DNA of 64,000 nt, taken from positions 1,983,001 through 2,047,000 of the forward strand of contig WPIO01000012.1 of assembly GCA_009760855.2 (NCBI GenBank), written 5' to 3'. Under the pieces are notes generated by a model. The model saw only the letters and a program-made list of their open reading frames with translations, ran no database searches and was not told the DNA's origin. Each line of letters begins with the position of its first letter. The first letter of the stretch is position 1. This document shows positions 35,401 to 47,310 of the stretch, in pieces. Source of the DNA: Cristatella mucedo. Lineage: Eukaryota > Bryozoa > Phylactolaemata > Cristatellidae. The position numbers and the translations under genes are program-made.

Positions 35401-36038
35401 TGCTAGGACAGAATGCTCTCTCGCAGAGTCAGTCTAGCTGGTGTCAGACGCTGGTGTCAGAAGCTGGTGTCAGAATCCGGCTCAAGAGATCCAGCAGGAC
35501 TAGCATAGGGAATCGAACCAAAGAAGCATTGCTTAAAGGTCGCTGGACACTAGCTCTAGTGCTGAACTTCCTAGTGAGTTTCCGTAAAACCCGACTGCGA
35601 TTAGCTGGTGAGGCTTGAGGGTTTGGTTGGCCCGAAACGGATCGTTCCGGTGTTTTTGATACGAACTAAAATACGAAGACTAGCCAGAAGTTGCCTAATT
35701 TCACCTTGTCAAGTGTAGGACTTCTCACTGAGTGGCCTGATAAAAGTCTCTTTGAAAGATACCCTGAAGACCTTCAGGTAAGAGACACAGCTAGGTATAT
35801 GTTATCACTCAGTATGTGTACCTTACACAAAGGCCGAAGGCCGTGTGGTCTAATTTGGTGGTGCCTTCCTGAAGTAGAGTTGCCAGTACCGACCGGCAGT
35901 GGCTCAGGGGCTGCTGACTTTTCCGATGCTTAGCGGCCGGCATGCACTGCAGTTAGCTATCGCGGCCGCAATGTACCCTCTCCTTCCCGCAATTGCTTAG
36001 GTTTGAGCGGCTTTCTAACCCGCGCGTGCTCGTTCCAG
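35401..36038. other. End of receptor 1 intron 1
   Basis: From about 35.83 kb it aligns with unit 2 before exon 2. The acceptor is CGCTCGTTCCAG, ending at 36038. A short tandem repeat (CTGGTGTCAGA-like units) lies at 35437-35477. Confidence 0.5.
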
Positions 36039-36180
36039 GCGCTGTACCACCTCTCGTGACAGACAGCTCCACCGGTCTGACATATGGAAACATGTTCTGT
36101 GCCTTTTGCAATGGTGTCAAACCATCTCTCGGAGTGAGCTGGGCTTCGCAGAACGTGTGCCTCGACCAGCCACCCTTAGG
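36039..36180 (+). CDS. Somatomedin-B/7TM receptor 1, exon 2 (ectodomain)
   Basis: It encodes about 47 residues: AVPPLVTDSSTGLTYGNMFC, then AFCNGVKPSLGVSW and NVCLDQPPLG. The Y-x-N-x-x-C-x-x-C-N signature recurs as FRNYNCSLC in exon 3, so the ectodomain is built from related Cys modules. It is entered in phase 1 (2 leading bases) and left in phase 2 (GG|GTAAGT). The partner at 61968-62109 is exactly the same length with all cysteines kept. The exon is short and was recognised from conservation plus phase. Confidence 0.85.
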
Positions 36181-37020
36181 GTAAGTATGCGGAAACTTTT
36201 GTCTGCAGCATTCCTCATCAGACTGTCGATCATAACGACGCACGATAGCTTTCAGCTCACGACGTTGGCGTGCAAGTCTCTAACTCCGCCTAATACAAAT
36301 AAATTTAAGCATCAGATCATTTAAATTAATTTGCATTAGACTATTTATCAAAAATTCAAATACTTCACACGATGCTATATTTAATAATTCGACATACGAA
36401 GTATTGATTTAGATCTTCACAATACCCTTTGCCAGATTGCCTCGAAAACTTTAGAAAATGGCTAAACCGTTAGGTGAACCGTTGCTGCAGTGTTCGTGTA
36501 GCATATTTCATAGCCATGCTCGTTTTCGATATTTAAGAACTCCATTTTCGTCACAAGAACCTTAGAAATAAATGATTCGGTAAGAAACCTTTAAGCACGG
36601 CAGGGACAAAACCAAGCTTAGCCACAACTCTACCACTTTACTCAATATCGAACCAACCTGCAAGCAAATTGTGGCCTGATTCCCCCCAGTACATATTCTC
36701 GACTTTATAAAAAGCACTCTTGGAGGTGCAGCGATTATATTATATCCAACTACCATCCTAATGGGTATTTACAATTTCCTCTCTATCTGTCGCACTCTGC
36801 CTTTTTAGTAAATAAATTGCACTCTCTCACAAATGCGACAGAGCAACAACACAAATCACTTCTTGCTGGATTTGACCTACTAATTGTAACTGGGAAATTG
36901 ACTTTTCATGGTATTTCATACCGATGAATAGTTGATGTACCCATACAATTTATTTTCTTTTTCTGTTCTAGAATAATACGCAATAATATCAATAAAAGAG
37001 ACGTTGGCACAGTCCTCTTA
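36181..37020. other. Receptor 1 intron 2, shared part
   Basis: A/T-rich and well alignable to 62110-62954. No further exon seen. Confidence 0.5.
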
Positions 37021-37321
37021 CAGACCTAATAATAATAATATTAATATATTTTTCTTAAGCCCTCAAAGAAAGCAAGTCTCTTTCTAAAGATGTAACATAT
37101 GCTGTACAAGAAGCATGACCATATGGTTAATGGTTACATTTACACTATCAATATGCACGTTATGTTGAGTGGTAGCATGCACAGTGTCAGGATGCGTAAA
37201 AAACCAAAGAGAAATTACTAGGATACATCAAATGCCATGAGTAACTGGCCCGTTTTAGCTTCGTTTCAAATATTGTCAATTTACGGGATGTCGTTATTAC
37301 GGGATGTCGTATTGCAAATGG
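37021..37321 (-). mobile_element. LINE family B, 3' fragment
   Basis: Reversed ATT tail (AATAATAATAATATTAATAT) followed by the family B 3' region. Shared with 62955 onward. A deletion in unit 1 cuts it at about 37321. Confidence 0.65.
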
Positions 37322-37520
37322 TCTTTAGCTGAGGAATGAAACAGCTAACTGATTTTCTATAAAGGTACTGAGAGGGCACGAAGATTCGGAAACAGGTGCT
37401 GCAGTTCAGCTAGGTATAAGGTGCCAAACCATGGCAGGCCTTATGGGCCACCGTGAGAACTTGGTTCTGTATCCATTGATCAACCGATTCATCGCTGCTC
37501 TTTCAGCAACTTAGGACTGA
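37322..37520 (-). mobile_element. LINE family A, internal fragment
   Basis: Matches the family A segment around 11000-11190 (GTCTTTAGCTGAGGAATGAA ... CCATGGCAGGCCTTATGG). The partner runs off the right edge of the window. Confidence 0.65.
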
Positions 37521-37550
37521 AAGTGCATAATCACATAACTAGACGATTAA

Positions 37551-37722
37551 AAAATAATAGCTGATTTAATAGCCTCTCGTGTATTGCGACAGAAGACACT
37601 TCACGGCTCTCACCACGGCTTGCAACGGCGATAAGGAATCGCCCGCCGCAGGATTCAAACCTTTGACGTCGGGACCGAGGTAGTAAAAAGCAACCGCCTT
37701 ACCTGATGTGCCGTTACGGCCG
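37551..37722 (-). mobile_element. SINE family 2 (tRNA-derived)
   Basis: The minus strand begins with a tRNA-like head (CACATCAGGTAAGGCGGTTG, then a GGTTTGAATCC B-box). A GCGGGCGATTCCTTATCGCC body follows, and the end is CAGCTATTATTTT. Confidence 0.75.
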
Positions 37723-37737
37723 GAAGATCTCCAAGCA

Positions 37738-38400
37738 GGGAGTTACAGAAGTCAAAATGGGTGTCACAAGTGCTATTTCGGTAGACATGTCTGTGGAGCT
37801 GAATTGATAGTTCAGTGAAAGGTTACTGAGGACCAGGGCACCTACATTGCTCGCAGATTTTAATGTAACTATGCCTGGATAGCTGATTTTAAGAATTAAC
37901 TTTGCAATTTCAGAGTCACACTGGGCTTGCCATAGCTAATAAGTTGGTTTTATCAGCAGTCAATTTGAGGAAGTTTGCTGCCATCTATGGACAGATGTCA
38001 GCAATGCATGCAGCAAGGGAGTTTAGAGGGCCTATTGTGTTTGAAGGATGGGAGCAATCAAAGCATAAGTACAGCTGTGTACTTTCGGCATTGAAAAGGC
38101 CTCGATCAGCAGTTCTCAACCTCTAGGTCGCGACCCCTTTGGGGGTCAAACGACCCTTTACCAGGGGTTCGCTTAAGACCAAATTGTTGGCCGGATTAAG
38201 TTAATCGGCCTGTAAACTTTATTTTTGGAGGTCGTCACAACGTAAAGAACTGCATTAAAGGGTCGCAGCATCAAGAAAGTTGAGAACCATTGGCCCAGAT
38301 TGTGCTAGGCGAGCGATTTGGAAAGAGGGAGATTGTAAATTGTGAGAAGGAGCAGACCGAGCACTGAGCCCAACGTCACCTCGAGCTTTAGTGGTTTCTA
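37738..38400 (-). mobile_element. LINE family B, RT fragment interrupted by a MITE
   Basis: The minus strand carries the GSVLG and TIYNLPL box, then the region equivalent to 13950-14100 (LNSLAACIAD). The MITE at 38107-38292 splits it exactly between the two. Confidence 0.7.
38107..38292. mobile_element. hAT-type MITE resembling SPIN/Charlie ends
   Basis: 186 bp. The left end is CAGCAGTTCTCAACCTCTAG. The reverse complement of the right end is CAATGGTTCTCAACTTTCTT. Subterminal GGTCGCGACCCCTTTGGGGG and TTAAAGGGTCGCAGCAT are as I recall for SPIN-like hAT elements. The flanking 8-mers GCCTCGAT and GCCCAGAT match at 6 of 8 positions, as expected for an aged hAT target-site duplication. Removing the insert plus one flank restores LINE B continuity. 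There is no transposase. Confidence 0.8.
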
Positions 38401-38647
38401 GGATGATGACTACTGTCCAATGACATCCATCAGTGCTCTAGACGCTGCCGCTGAGAAGGACCTGAACTATGACGGTGCTGTGCCAGCGATGCCCACGGCG
38501 GATACTGAATCCCTTTCTAGGCTATGCTGCAAGGGATGTAGAATGGTCCTTTTCTTGCTGCCGTGATCTGACTTTAGCAGTTGACTGGCTGAGACCTACG
38601 TACAATGTTGACTGCATGCAATGCTGCTTTTCCCTCTATTTATACAG

Positions 38648-40310
38648 GCTCACTGGTTGCCAGCAGCGGTGGATCAAACCGAATAATGTGCCTCCCCTGG
38701 CTGATTGCTTTGGGTCCGTATACTACCGGGAGTGCCCTCCGAACTCGAGGCCATCGCTGCAAGCTGCATGCACAGATAGTCCGGTCAAACGCTTCTACGA
38801 TGCCAACAACAAAGTTGTATTCCGAAATTACAATTGTTCGCTGTGCTACTCCATCGAAAACCCGAACTGGGCGTGCAACCGATGGAGTGTCGGCTTTGGC
38901 ACAGCGCCGGATGCTGGTCTGCAAGCTTTACTGGCCGTTTACGATTGCCCAAAGCAACTGACCACGTTTGCCACACAAGACGAACGAAAGCTATGGACGG
39001 CGGCGTGTCCAGGAATTACGTTCAACAGAGGCAACTGCTCAGACACGCTGAGCTCGGCAGCCCTGCTCGCCATGTATAGCAGCAACCCCACGGACGATTA
39101 TGATATTAATTTGCATGGCGTCTGGGTCAGATATAACGCTTCTTACACAGCCTGCGCAAGTTGCCAGCTATCTAACCACTCTGCTGAAGCAGTTGGGAAC
39201 ACTTCGCACTTCGAAAACTCAAATCCGGGAAACATAACGCTGGACGGAATTACATATTCTCTGCCTTTCTTTAAACTCGCCACTGGGGCCGGCGGCTACA
39301 TGACCTGCTCTGCAGCACCTTTCGATGGGCCGAAAAATAAATGCACGGCACTGCCGAGCGTGGTTAGCCAGGTGCTGATGGCACTATCACTGCTGGGACT
39401 GGGGCTCTATGCGGTCGCCTACGGCCTCCTGCAGTCGCTGCGAAATCTTCCCGGGCAGATCGTGCTGCACCAGTCGGCGGCCTTCTTCGTCGGCTTCCTC
39501 CTGTTCATGCTTCGGCTCCCGGCAGGGGTCGCTTCCGACGGCGCCTGCATGGCACTCGGCGTGCTCAGCCACTTCTTTTTCCTCGCCGCATTCACCTGGA
39601 CCGCCGTCTATGCTGTCGAGGTGGTGAGAGCTCTCGGATTTCAAGCCTATGGCGCCGGCTTCACCAAGCGGCGACTTCGCTATAGCATCGTCGGTTGGCT
39701 AGTTCCAGTTCTCATCATCATCGCAGCGGTGGCCACTGACTGGGGCACGCATGACAACGACTTTCGGCCAGCCTACGGTCGACCACAGTGCTTCATCAAC
39801 AGTTCCAGCGGCCAGCGAATATTCTTTACTGCGCCACTGGCGCTCTGCCTGCTCATCGACGTGCTGATTTACGTGTACGTAATCATCCGGCTTGTGATAA
39901 TCAGCCGTCAGACTAAGATGGTTCGCGACGCTCATCACGAGAAGCTCTTTCTCGCCATCAAGCTGGTGTTCGCGCTCGGCACCACGTGGATCTTTGCTGT
40001 CCTTGCGTCCGCCACGGGTGACTGCACACTGGTGTACATATTCGAGCTGCTCAACTCGATGCAAGGACTTTTCGTATTCTTGATTTTCGTATGCAACGCC
40101 AAAACGTCAGGGCAGTTACACAAGAAGGTCACGGCCCATAAATCAATAACAAGCCTAGCTGGCACGGGTTTGACGCTTTCTTCGCGAGACTCTCTGGCAT
40201 CAGGCGTGAGTATTGTATCTAGGAGGAAATCTGTGCTCGGTGTGAAAAGCTTTTCGCCAGTCTCTCTCGCAATGGACGCTCGCGAGAATGAATCAAATCC
40301 TCCTCAGTGA
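38648..40310 (+). CDS. Somatomedin-B/7TM receptor 1, exon 3 (ectodomain, 7TM domain, tail)
   Basis: The acceptor is TTTTCCCTCTATTTATACAG. The first G completes the GGG codon begun in exon 2, making a 756-residue protein. The upstream open frame from 38469 is ignored because this acceptor fits the phase. The ectodomain has CFGSVYYRECPP and FRNYNCSLC plus many N-x-S/T sites. Seven helices lie at about residues 441-466, 475-495, 502-525, 548-568, 594-619, 634-660 and 664-687. Family-B/adhesion-like marks are LRNLPGQIVLH after TM1, SHFFFLAAFTW in TM3, GRPQCFI in loop 2, LGTTWIFA in TM6 and LLNSMQGLFVFLIF in TM7. No GPS cleavage motif precedes TM1, as in Methuselah-like receptors. The cytoplasmic tail is about 70 residues and Ser-rich. 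Ligand and G protein are unknown. Confidence 0.92.
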
Positions 40311-40734
40311 GCTCGTGACTATTTAACTCTGACGACATGCTATTACCGGCCGGCGCATGGATACAGACTTCGACGCGAAAAGTCTGACGTGACGCATCGC
40401 TTGGTGACCATGTGTCGCCTTTAAAGTAACTCGACGGTAAATACATCTTTACGTGGCGGTGCAACGACGCCATTGAGTAGTGCTAGACATTGGAAGTCAT
40501 CTTGGAATGACCACAATTTCTTCAAGACAGCGATCAACCTTACCGACTTGATCAAAAATGGCGGATAATCTTGTACGAACAGTCTTGCATTGCTGCTTGC
40601 TACGTCTGAGTGAGAACAACTCATTTGCGGATTTCAGGAAACCGCCGGAAATTATAGACTGACAACGGTGTACATAGGGAAATGAATATCAAGGGAATTT
40701 TTCATTGCAGGCATCAAGAAATTGCGTTACATCC

Positions 40735-40740
40735 AATAAA
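40735..40740 (+). terminator. Polyadenylation signal of receptor gene 1
   Basis: AATAAA lies 424 bp after the stop (TGA at 40308-40310). Confidence 0.5.
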
Positions 40741-41069
40741 CAATTCACCAGAGACACTGCTGTGGCTCCATCTCTCTGTCTCTCTCTTTCTCTCTCTCTC
40801 TCTCACTCGATATGCATTGTGTGCAGTGCATGCAATCCTTACACACTAAATCCTAAACTCTAAACTCAAAATCCTTAGCCCACAACTCTAAACCTACAAG
40901 GTGTAACTATGACTTGTTTATATAGGTAAATACGAAAACGCAGACGGTACCATGTTTAATCGGCTTCTACTCGTCACAGCGCCCATTGCATACATTTCAC
41001 TGTCTGTGTGAAACAAACGATGCGTATTAGTTGCGTACAATATTCAGATATATATATTTATTTATATTT
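40741..41069. other. Intergenic, with (TC)n tract
   Basis: TC repeats at 40772-40804 and CTAAA-type short repeats at 40845-40895. No gene. Confidence 0.5.
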
Positions 41070-41220
41070 ATATTCATTTGTATATCAACGCTCCAAGAGA
41101 GCTAAATCTCTATCCACGAGCTTATCGTACGCTACAGGGCTCGAACCCCCGCCGGCCTGAACTATCAAATGACCTTGGTAATCAAAGGCAAGCATCTTAA
41201 CCACTGAGCCAAATCAGAGG
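41070..41220 (-). mobile_element. SINE family 1
   Basis: The minus strand has a tRNA-like head (GGCTCAGTGGTTAAGATGC), a B box in GGGGGTTCGAGCC, then AGAGATTTAGCTCTCTTGG and an A/T tail. It has the clearest tRNA-like A and B boxes of the family. Confidence 0.8.
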
Positions 41221-42751
41221 AGTTCAAACTAGCACTCAAATGCTTGGTTACCTTGAAGATTTTTCCGGAGAAGTTTTTCTAATACTCTCAGCGTCTGGGG
41301 CTTGGAGAACTTTACCGGTGGAAACTAGGTAATATCCACCAGGAGCACTTCAGGTGGCTACGGTAACGGGTAACTCCAGGTGGCGACCGGTCAGTGAAGC
41401 TCCATGCGGCTATATGAAGCGATAGCTTTGAGTACGTCACGAAAAGTGAAGGCGAGTATTTCCCGCGGCGCCGCTCAGCAGGCGTCAAGTGTTCACGTAG
41501 AGGGAAGCTAATGGCAACGGACCGTTAACCAGTCACGCACCTCTCGCCCTGCGAGAAACTTATTAGTCTTATCAGAACTAAGTCACGGTAGCTAAGACTG
41601 GGCAGGCTGTCGATTTAATGGAGCAAAGAAAATACAACAGCAGGCTGTCAATTAAAATGTAGCGGTACAATTCGATTCAACTTTCTGGAATGTAATGCAA
41701 GGCTAGGTTGGAGTATTTGTTGTTTATTACTGATGCTAGCAAACGTTACAAAGAGAGAAGACTTGAAATCCGTATATAGGTCAAAAGAGCAACCCAGCTG
41801 TCCATTCCGGAAGTTCTTCGGTGAATAAACGAGGCTGATTGCATACTTTATTGGAGCCTTCCGGTTTGCTCTTACCTACGGTTAAATGAGAATTAGAAGA
41901 CTTGAGTTCATCAGTTCTCATTTAATCTTAATTAATTGCAAAGTAATCAAGCTTACCGTGGATTTACTCTGAACTCATACAAAAAAGACCTCTCAAAAGT
42001 ATTCAGCAATGAGTAGATGTTCTCGATCTGTGGCAATGCCGAAAATCACTTTACAAAAAAAGCCCTGGGTGTTATAACATATATTCCGGAAAAATTGCCT
42101 TGCTTCTCCGAGTAGGCCACACACTCACGGTGAACGTTTCCAGATGAAAACCAAGGATATCGTGTTTAAAAGGCAATCTGCATCAAATTTTGGCAATGCT
42201 CTTTGTGGGCCTAAAGGACCTGCTTGCAGTTTTCAGCCGCCTGATTGCCTAGAAAGTCTCGAACTACAGACACACAGCTCTCACAAGCAGCTATCTTGGA
42301 GCGCTTCAGCTTATTAGTGAATTCGTCGTACTTATGGATCTACTTTATCTGTAGTCCGTCGGAGATCCCAGCTTAGCCCTTTGCTTCCAACAGCTGTAGC
42401 AATAAATCGTGGAGATAAGTAAAAGCTGTTGACTCTACAGCAGTGACAAAAATTGCTTGCCAGTAGCCAGCTTGATGCTCAGTAGTGGCACTCGCCCGCA
42501 CCGCTTCCGTTCCGCTGAGCCACTCAGCTTCCGGTGCTGAGAAGCTGCTGCTCCCACTGCTGCTGTTGTTCTTCCATTCAAAGAGTATGTCAGCTGTTGC
42601 CAGTCCGCTTTGTAAGAGTTCCGCGAGCAAGTAAAACTAGAAAATCCTTGAAACCACTTTGAAAGCCCATCAAAGATAACTTCATTTTGGAGTCTCAAGA
42701 ACCTTCTAGCTGCAGTGTCAGTAGCAGCTTGGCAGCACTCAGTAACATTAA
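41221..42751. other. Intergenic, unassigned
   Basis: A minus-strand frame at 42373-42630 (ending YLHDLLLQLLEAKG) is Ser-rich and not recognised; chance is the simplest explanation. Otherwise nothing is seen. Confidence 0.35.
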
Positions 42752-42923
42752 AATAATACTAGCTGATTTTTAACAGCCTCTTTCGTATAGCAATAGAAGA
42801 GCCTTCACGGCTATTACTACCGCCTGCCCCAAAATATTGGATTGCCCACCACAGGGTTTGAACCCACTACCTCGGGACCGAGGTCGTGGAAAGCAACCGC
42901 CTTACCTAGTGTGCCGCCACGCT
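42752..42923 (-). mobile_element. SINE family 2
   Basis: Head GGCGGCACACTAGGTAAGGC, then a GGGTTCAAACCC B box, a body with GGCGGTAGTAATAGCCGTG, and the end CAGCTAGTATTATT. Same layout as the copies at 37.6 and 47.2 kb. Confidence 0.8.
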
Positions 42924-43317
42924 TGGTTGACTCATCTCGTGTAGTCCTCTGTGAGGGCTCAGACTGTGTCGAAGGGAGTTAAGGTGAAGTTTTTCCCGTT
43001 ATGATGCAAGAAAGGTTTGTGGAGGCCAGTTTGAGTGAACTGCCAATAAATAGGCGCCATTCAAACGGCTTACAGGTGACCTTTCTTGCCTCAAGTAGAC
43101 CAGCCCACTTTGCTGCATAAGCACAGCCCAGCTTGCTGATTAAAAAAAGTTGGAAAATCTAGTGACGTTTTTTGATTTGTTACTTTCACACTTTCATCCA
43201 TGAAGATAGATTCTTTCAGCCGAGATTTCAGAAGCTCAGTATATTCAAAGACCTACGTCCTGGGATAAGGTGTTTTCTCTCAAAGACCAAGGTTGAGGGT
43301 TTGAGTGCGGCAGTAGT
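42924..43317. other. Intergenic, unassigned
   Basis: Nothing recognised. Confidence 0.35.
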
Positions 43318-43760
43318 CTTTAATAATACGAATACTACTACTACGACTACTACTTGTTGACAACATGTTAATGGTTTTTTTTGGTAGCCTGCACAGTGCC
43401 AGCACGCATAAGCTGACAGAAAAAAAACACAAGAACCAACAAAATGCTGTGAGAAACCGTGGCGTTTTTAGCTTACTTTTTAATTTCGTCAAGTCAACGG
43501 ATGTCGCTGGGTCATCCGGTAGTAGTTTCCAGTCTCTGAGAGCATGCAAAGTCAAGGTACGATCTCCAAAAAATTTAAGGTTCGTACGAGGAATAACTAA
43601 GCGAACTGCGTTAGAAATTCGGGTGATGCGATGCCTTGCGTGGTGGAGGAGCATGTCTGACAGGTAAGACTAGAGCCAAAGAATGAAGTGCCCTAAAAGT
43701 GAGTGGCGGAAGCTCAAAGTCGATTCGCTGACCTTGCTTTCTTTCTCGTTCTTTAAGGCA
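43318..43760 (-). mobile_element. LINE family B, 3' fragment
   Basis: The minus strand reads PRTNLKFFGDRTLTLHALRD, then SVDLTKLKSKLKTPRFLTAF. The tail is an ACT/ATT repeat at 43320-43357. 5'-truncated. Confidence 0.75.
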
Positions 43761-44337
43761 TTGCTGCCGCTGTGTAAATGAGGCAGCTCAGTCAGCTTAA
43801 TCACCTCGCTTTCTTTCTCGTTCTACTCAACAGCGTCTGTGAAATTGGATTTCCGAATGCCTAAAATTTCGTTCTCGATGTCTGACTTGCTCCTTCCTCC
43901 CGAAGATGGACGGCGCCTCACCGGAGAGTTCGCGACGGGGGCTGGAATCTCAGGCCCATGCGCTGTTATACGATTGGCGGCGTGCCTATTCTTAGCAGCG
44001 CAGCGCTTGTAGAAAGGTCATCGTCCAGAGATAGCTTTTTTTTGACGCCGATCGCTTGGCCGAGGAGGCGTACGCCGCCGCTTGGCAAGTGGCTGCGTGG
44101 CCAGCAGCAGCTTAGTGCCGGTGTGTGACGGCGTTGTGCAGCACGATAAGCTGCCGGTCGCCTTGCCCGCCGCATCGCCGGCGTTTCCGGTGCTACTAGA
44201 CCGAGAGACCAAGTAGAAGTAAGCAATCTACCTGGCTTTATTCCCCAGCCCACTGTGTTGCTAAGCATCCAGCTCAGTGTTATCCTAAACACTCCACGGG
44301 AGCACTCACGAGGACAAATGCAGGGCCTCGCCCTATA
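43761..44337. other. Intergenic, unassigned
   Basis: A locally GC-rich patch at 44040-44200 has a small minus-strand frame without resemblance. A TTGCTTTCTTTCTCGTTCT repeat occurs twice (43734 and 43807). Confidence 0.4.
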
Positions 44338-44387
44338 CACACACACACACACACGCACGCACGCACGCACGCACACACTCACGCACG

Positions 44388-44434
<47 letters not shown>
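44338..44434. repeat. Compound (CA)n-(CGCA)n-(TA)n microsatellite
   Basis: CA repeats, then CGCA repeats, CA again, and TA repeats, just before a LINE B fragment and the start of unit 2. Confidence 0.95.
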
Positions 44435-44435
<1 letters not shown>

Positions 44436-44437
<2 letters not shown>

Positions 44438-44750
44438 GCCCTCCAGCACGTCGAATTGTCTCAACTCCCTCGCTGCACGTATGACGATGTCCGCACATTG
44501 ATGGCAGCTAACTTTCCTAAAATGAACGAGGATAAAACTAACTTAAAATTATGGGCAAAGTGTGATTCAGAAATCGGAAAGTATAACACTCACAATCGGC
44601 TCTGTCAGCATATCAATGCATATTAAATATGCAAGAAATATAAGTATTCTTTTCCAAAGTGACCTTTCAATAGACGATCACTTCAGGTCCACAGTCAAGT
44701 CTGCCTACTTTCAGCTGCACACCATTGGTAAATTCCGGCTTTTTTGGAAC
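44436..44750 (+). mobile_element. LINE family B fragment at the duplication junction
   Basis: Matches 14010-14290 (AACGAGGATAAAACTAACTT corresponds to the N-DDKT region). It is truncated where the homology between the two tandem units begins, so the junction lies at its end. Confidence 0.65.
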
Positions 44751-44880
44751 TTGTGCGGGTTCATTTTTAGCGAAGATCCTCGTGACTTTTAGCCCTACGT
44801 ATCGCAGGGTTAATCGATAGGATTTAGAATTTATGTTCCCGTATGACCGGGTTTTGGGTTAGAAAGTGTCGAAGCCAGAG

Positions 44881-46519
44881 AGTCCTCAAACTTGAGCAGG
44901 AAAAAATTACCGTCCTGGTGACAGCAGTAGCAAAGGCCTGAAAATATAGACAGAAATATTTCTTGAAAACCACTCCGCATTTATTGCATAAATTTGAAAA
45001 ATACTCTGAGCTTACAAGGAGATTACTTGCATGTGTATAGCTATTTATATCAATTGTATCATAGGCATTACAATATTTCGTAAAGAAGCATGTTCGTTGT
45101 GGCAGTGGTGCAGGGAGGTCTGCATAAATAGGTGTGAAACACAGAGCACATTTGTATATGGATTTTGATTTGCGGTTTGCATTTCAGGGAGTGGCTTAGT
45201 TTGCTATCGCACCAAACGCCGCCGCGCTAACCGAGGAGCCCGAATGCACGAATTGCAGACCAGGCGTGTAAGTTGAACGAGTTTCTTTTCGCCCGATGAC
45301 AGAACGCTTTGTCGGAACTGTATCGTAGCCTCGGCCACTTTTTTGCCGGAAGTGCTTCGGCCACTTGTTCGAGCATCGCCCTAGCAATTGCAATAGTCTA
45401 TATAATTTCCCTTCGGCTACTTAGCACTTTGAAGCTTCTTTAAAACTTTACATTAAGTAAAGATTACTTAATTTGATGTACTCGGTGAATCCTCTCAACA
45501 AAACCTTTTTGCAATGACTAGTAAGTAAGAGCAACAGACCGTTTATCGCCGGGGTACATATATGCATAAGTCGCATGCATGCGAGCTACCTATACACGGC
45601 GTGCTTGCGATGGGAGCTGCCGTAAAAATGTTGGAAGCTTTCCTGATCGGAAAATGTCCGAGTTGGACTAGTATGCACAGTAATAGCGCGTGGCACCTTA
45701 CACCTCAATTAACCACCGTTAGCAGTTGTGAAGCCAAGGGGTGGCTGCCCCCCTCCTACAGGAGAGCATGACCCGGCTCGTCGTCTATGCCCTATACCAT
45801 CAGTAACGACAATGTTAAGTTAAAATCTACTCGATGAGCTACTGGCTAGCTAGTGCTAGGTAAACAACTATTATTTTACTTATTTCAAAACTAACTCATA
45901 TTTTATTTTTATTTTTTATTTATTTGTACCGCCTAAAAATAGAGGACAAGTTCTCTAATACAAATAAATTATACATTTTTCGGCATTTCATTTATAGCTT
46001 GTTCATCTCTTCATAGGCGAAGTTCGAAAAACTTCAATATTTTGACAATTTCTTTGAAAATTTCCACGTCTGCATTGACAACCGAATGCACCACTGAGAG
46101 TTTGATGGGGGCGGAGCTTGACCCGGCCTTCAGCTTAATATGGCGGCGAAAGTTGACATGGAACTTGATATTGGACGGAGCTGGGCACGGAGCTGGATGC
46201 GATGCGGAGCTCGAATGAGCCACGAACCACTTGAACTTGGCAGCCCGGCATTTTCCTATTCAGCAGCTCGCGTGGAGTCACGCCCCCTGCGCTGCGCGCG
46301 CCGCCGGTCGAGCGAAAGGGAGACGCTCGCTCTGCAAACGGTGCGGATTTCGGTGCATGGCCTGAGAGAGCGAGAGCGAACAGCGGAAGTACCGCTGAGA
46401 CCGCTTCTCCTCGCCGCCACATCGGTGCGGCTGCTGGCATGCGCTAGCCACAGTGGCTTGGCCTCGTTTCTCTCTTGCGATGAGTGTTGCTCGCGTGTAA
46501 GGTAAGAGGTAGAGATTTA
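44881..46519. other. Unit 2-specific sequence, unassigned
   Basis: There is no match to unit 1 in this stretch. A short reversed SINE 1-like tail (TACCGCCTAAAAATAGAGGA) occurs at 45930-45960. It is GC-rich near 46250-46440. No gene recognised. Confidence 0.4.
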
Positions 46520-47123
<604 letters not shown>

Positions 47124-47138
47124 CGCTACCACATACAT

Positions 47139-47310
47139 AATACTAGCTGATTTAGCAGCGTCTTTTATAGAGTGACAGAAGACACTTCACGGCTATCACC
47201 GCCGCTTACAGCGGCGATAAGGAATCGCCCACCGTAGGATTCAAACCCACCCACAACCACGGGACCGAAGTCATGAAAAGAGCCGCCTTACCTTCTATAC
47301 CATCACGATA
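47139..47310 (-). mobile_element. SINE family 2
   Basis: Head GATGGTATAGAAGGTAAGGC, a GGGTTTGAATCC B box, GGGCGATTCCTTATCGCC and the end CAGCTAGTATT. Located in unit-2-only sequence. Confidence 0.78.

Larger units (their letters stand above)
20270..44750 (+). repeat. Tandem segmental duplication, unit 1 (contains complete receptor gene)
   Basis: Homology with unit 2 begins at TGTACGGGTTCATTTTTAGC, 24,481 bp before its partner at 44751. It can be followed in colinear blocks up to about 37.5 kb, where the window ends in unit 2. Blocks are separated by unit-specific insertions and deletions: 29.9-33.4 kb has no partner in unit 2, and most of 44.9-47.5 kb none in unit 1. The right edge is inferred from the start of unit 2. 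Confidence 0.85.

Noticed and set aside
38469-38647. Upstream open frame as the N-terminus of the 7TM protein
   Set aside because: A strong acceptor at 38647 fits the phase of exon 2 exactly, and the 60 codons before it lack a signal peptide or similarity to receptor ectodomains. It is probably intron.
42373-42698. Minus-strand frames reminiscent of a hAT transposase C-terminus
   Set aside because: Only a loose resemblance to the family's dimerisation segment. There are no other motifs and no inverted repeats were found around it.
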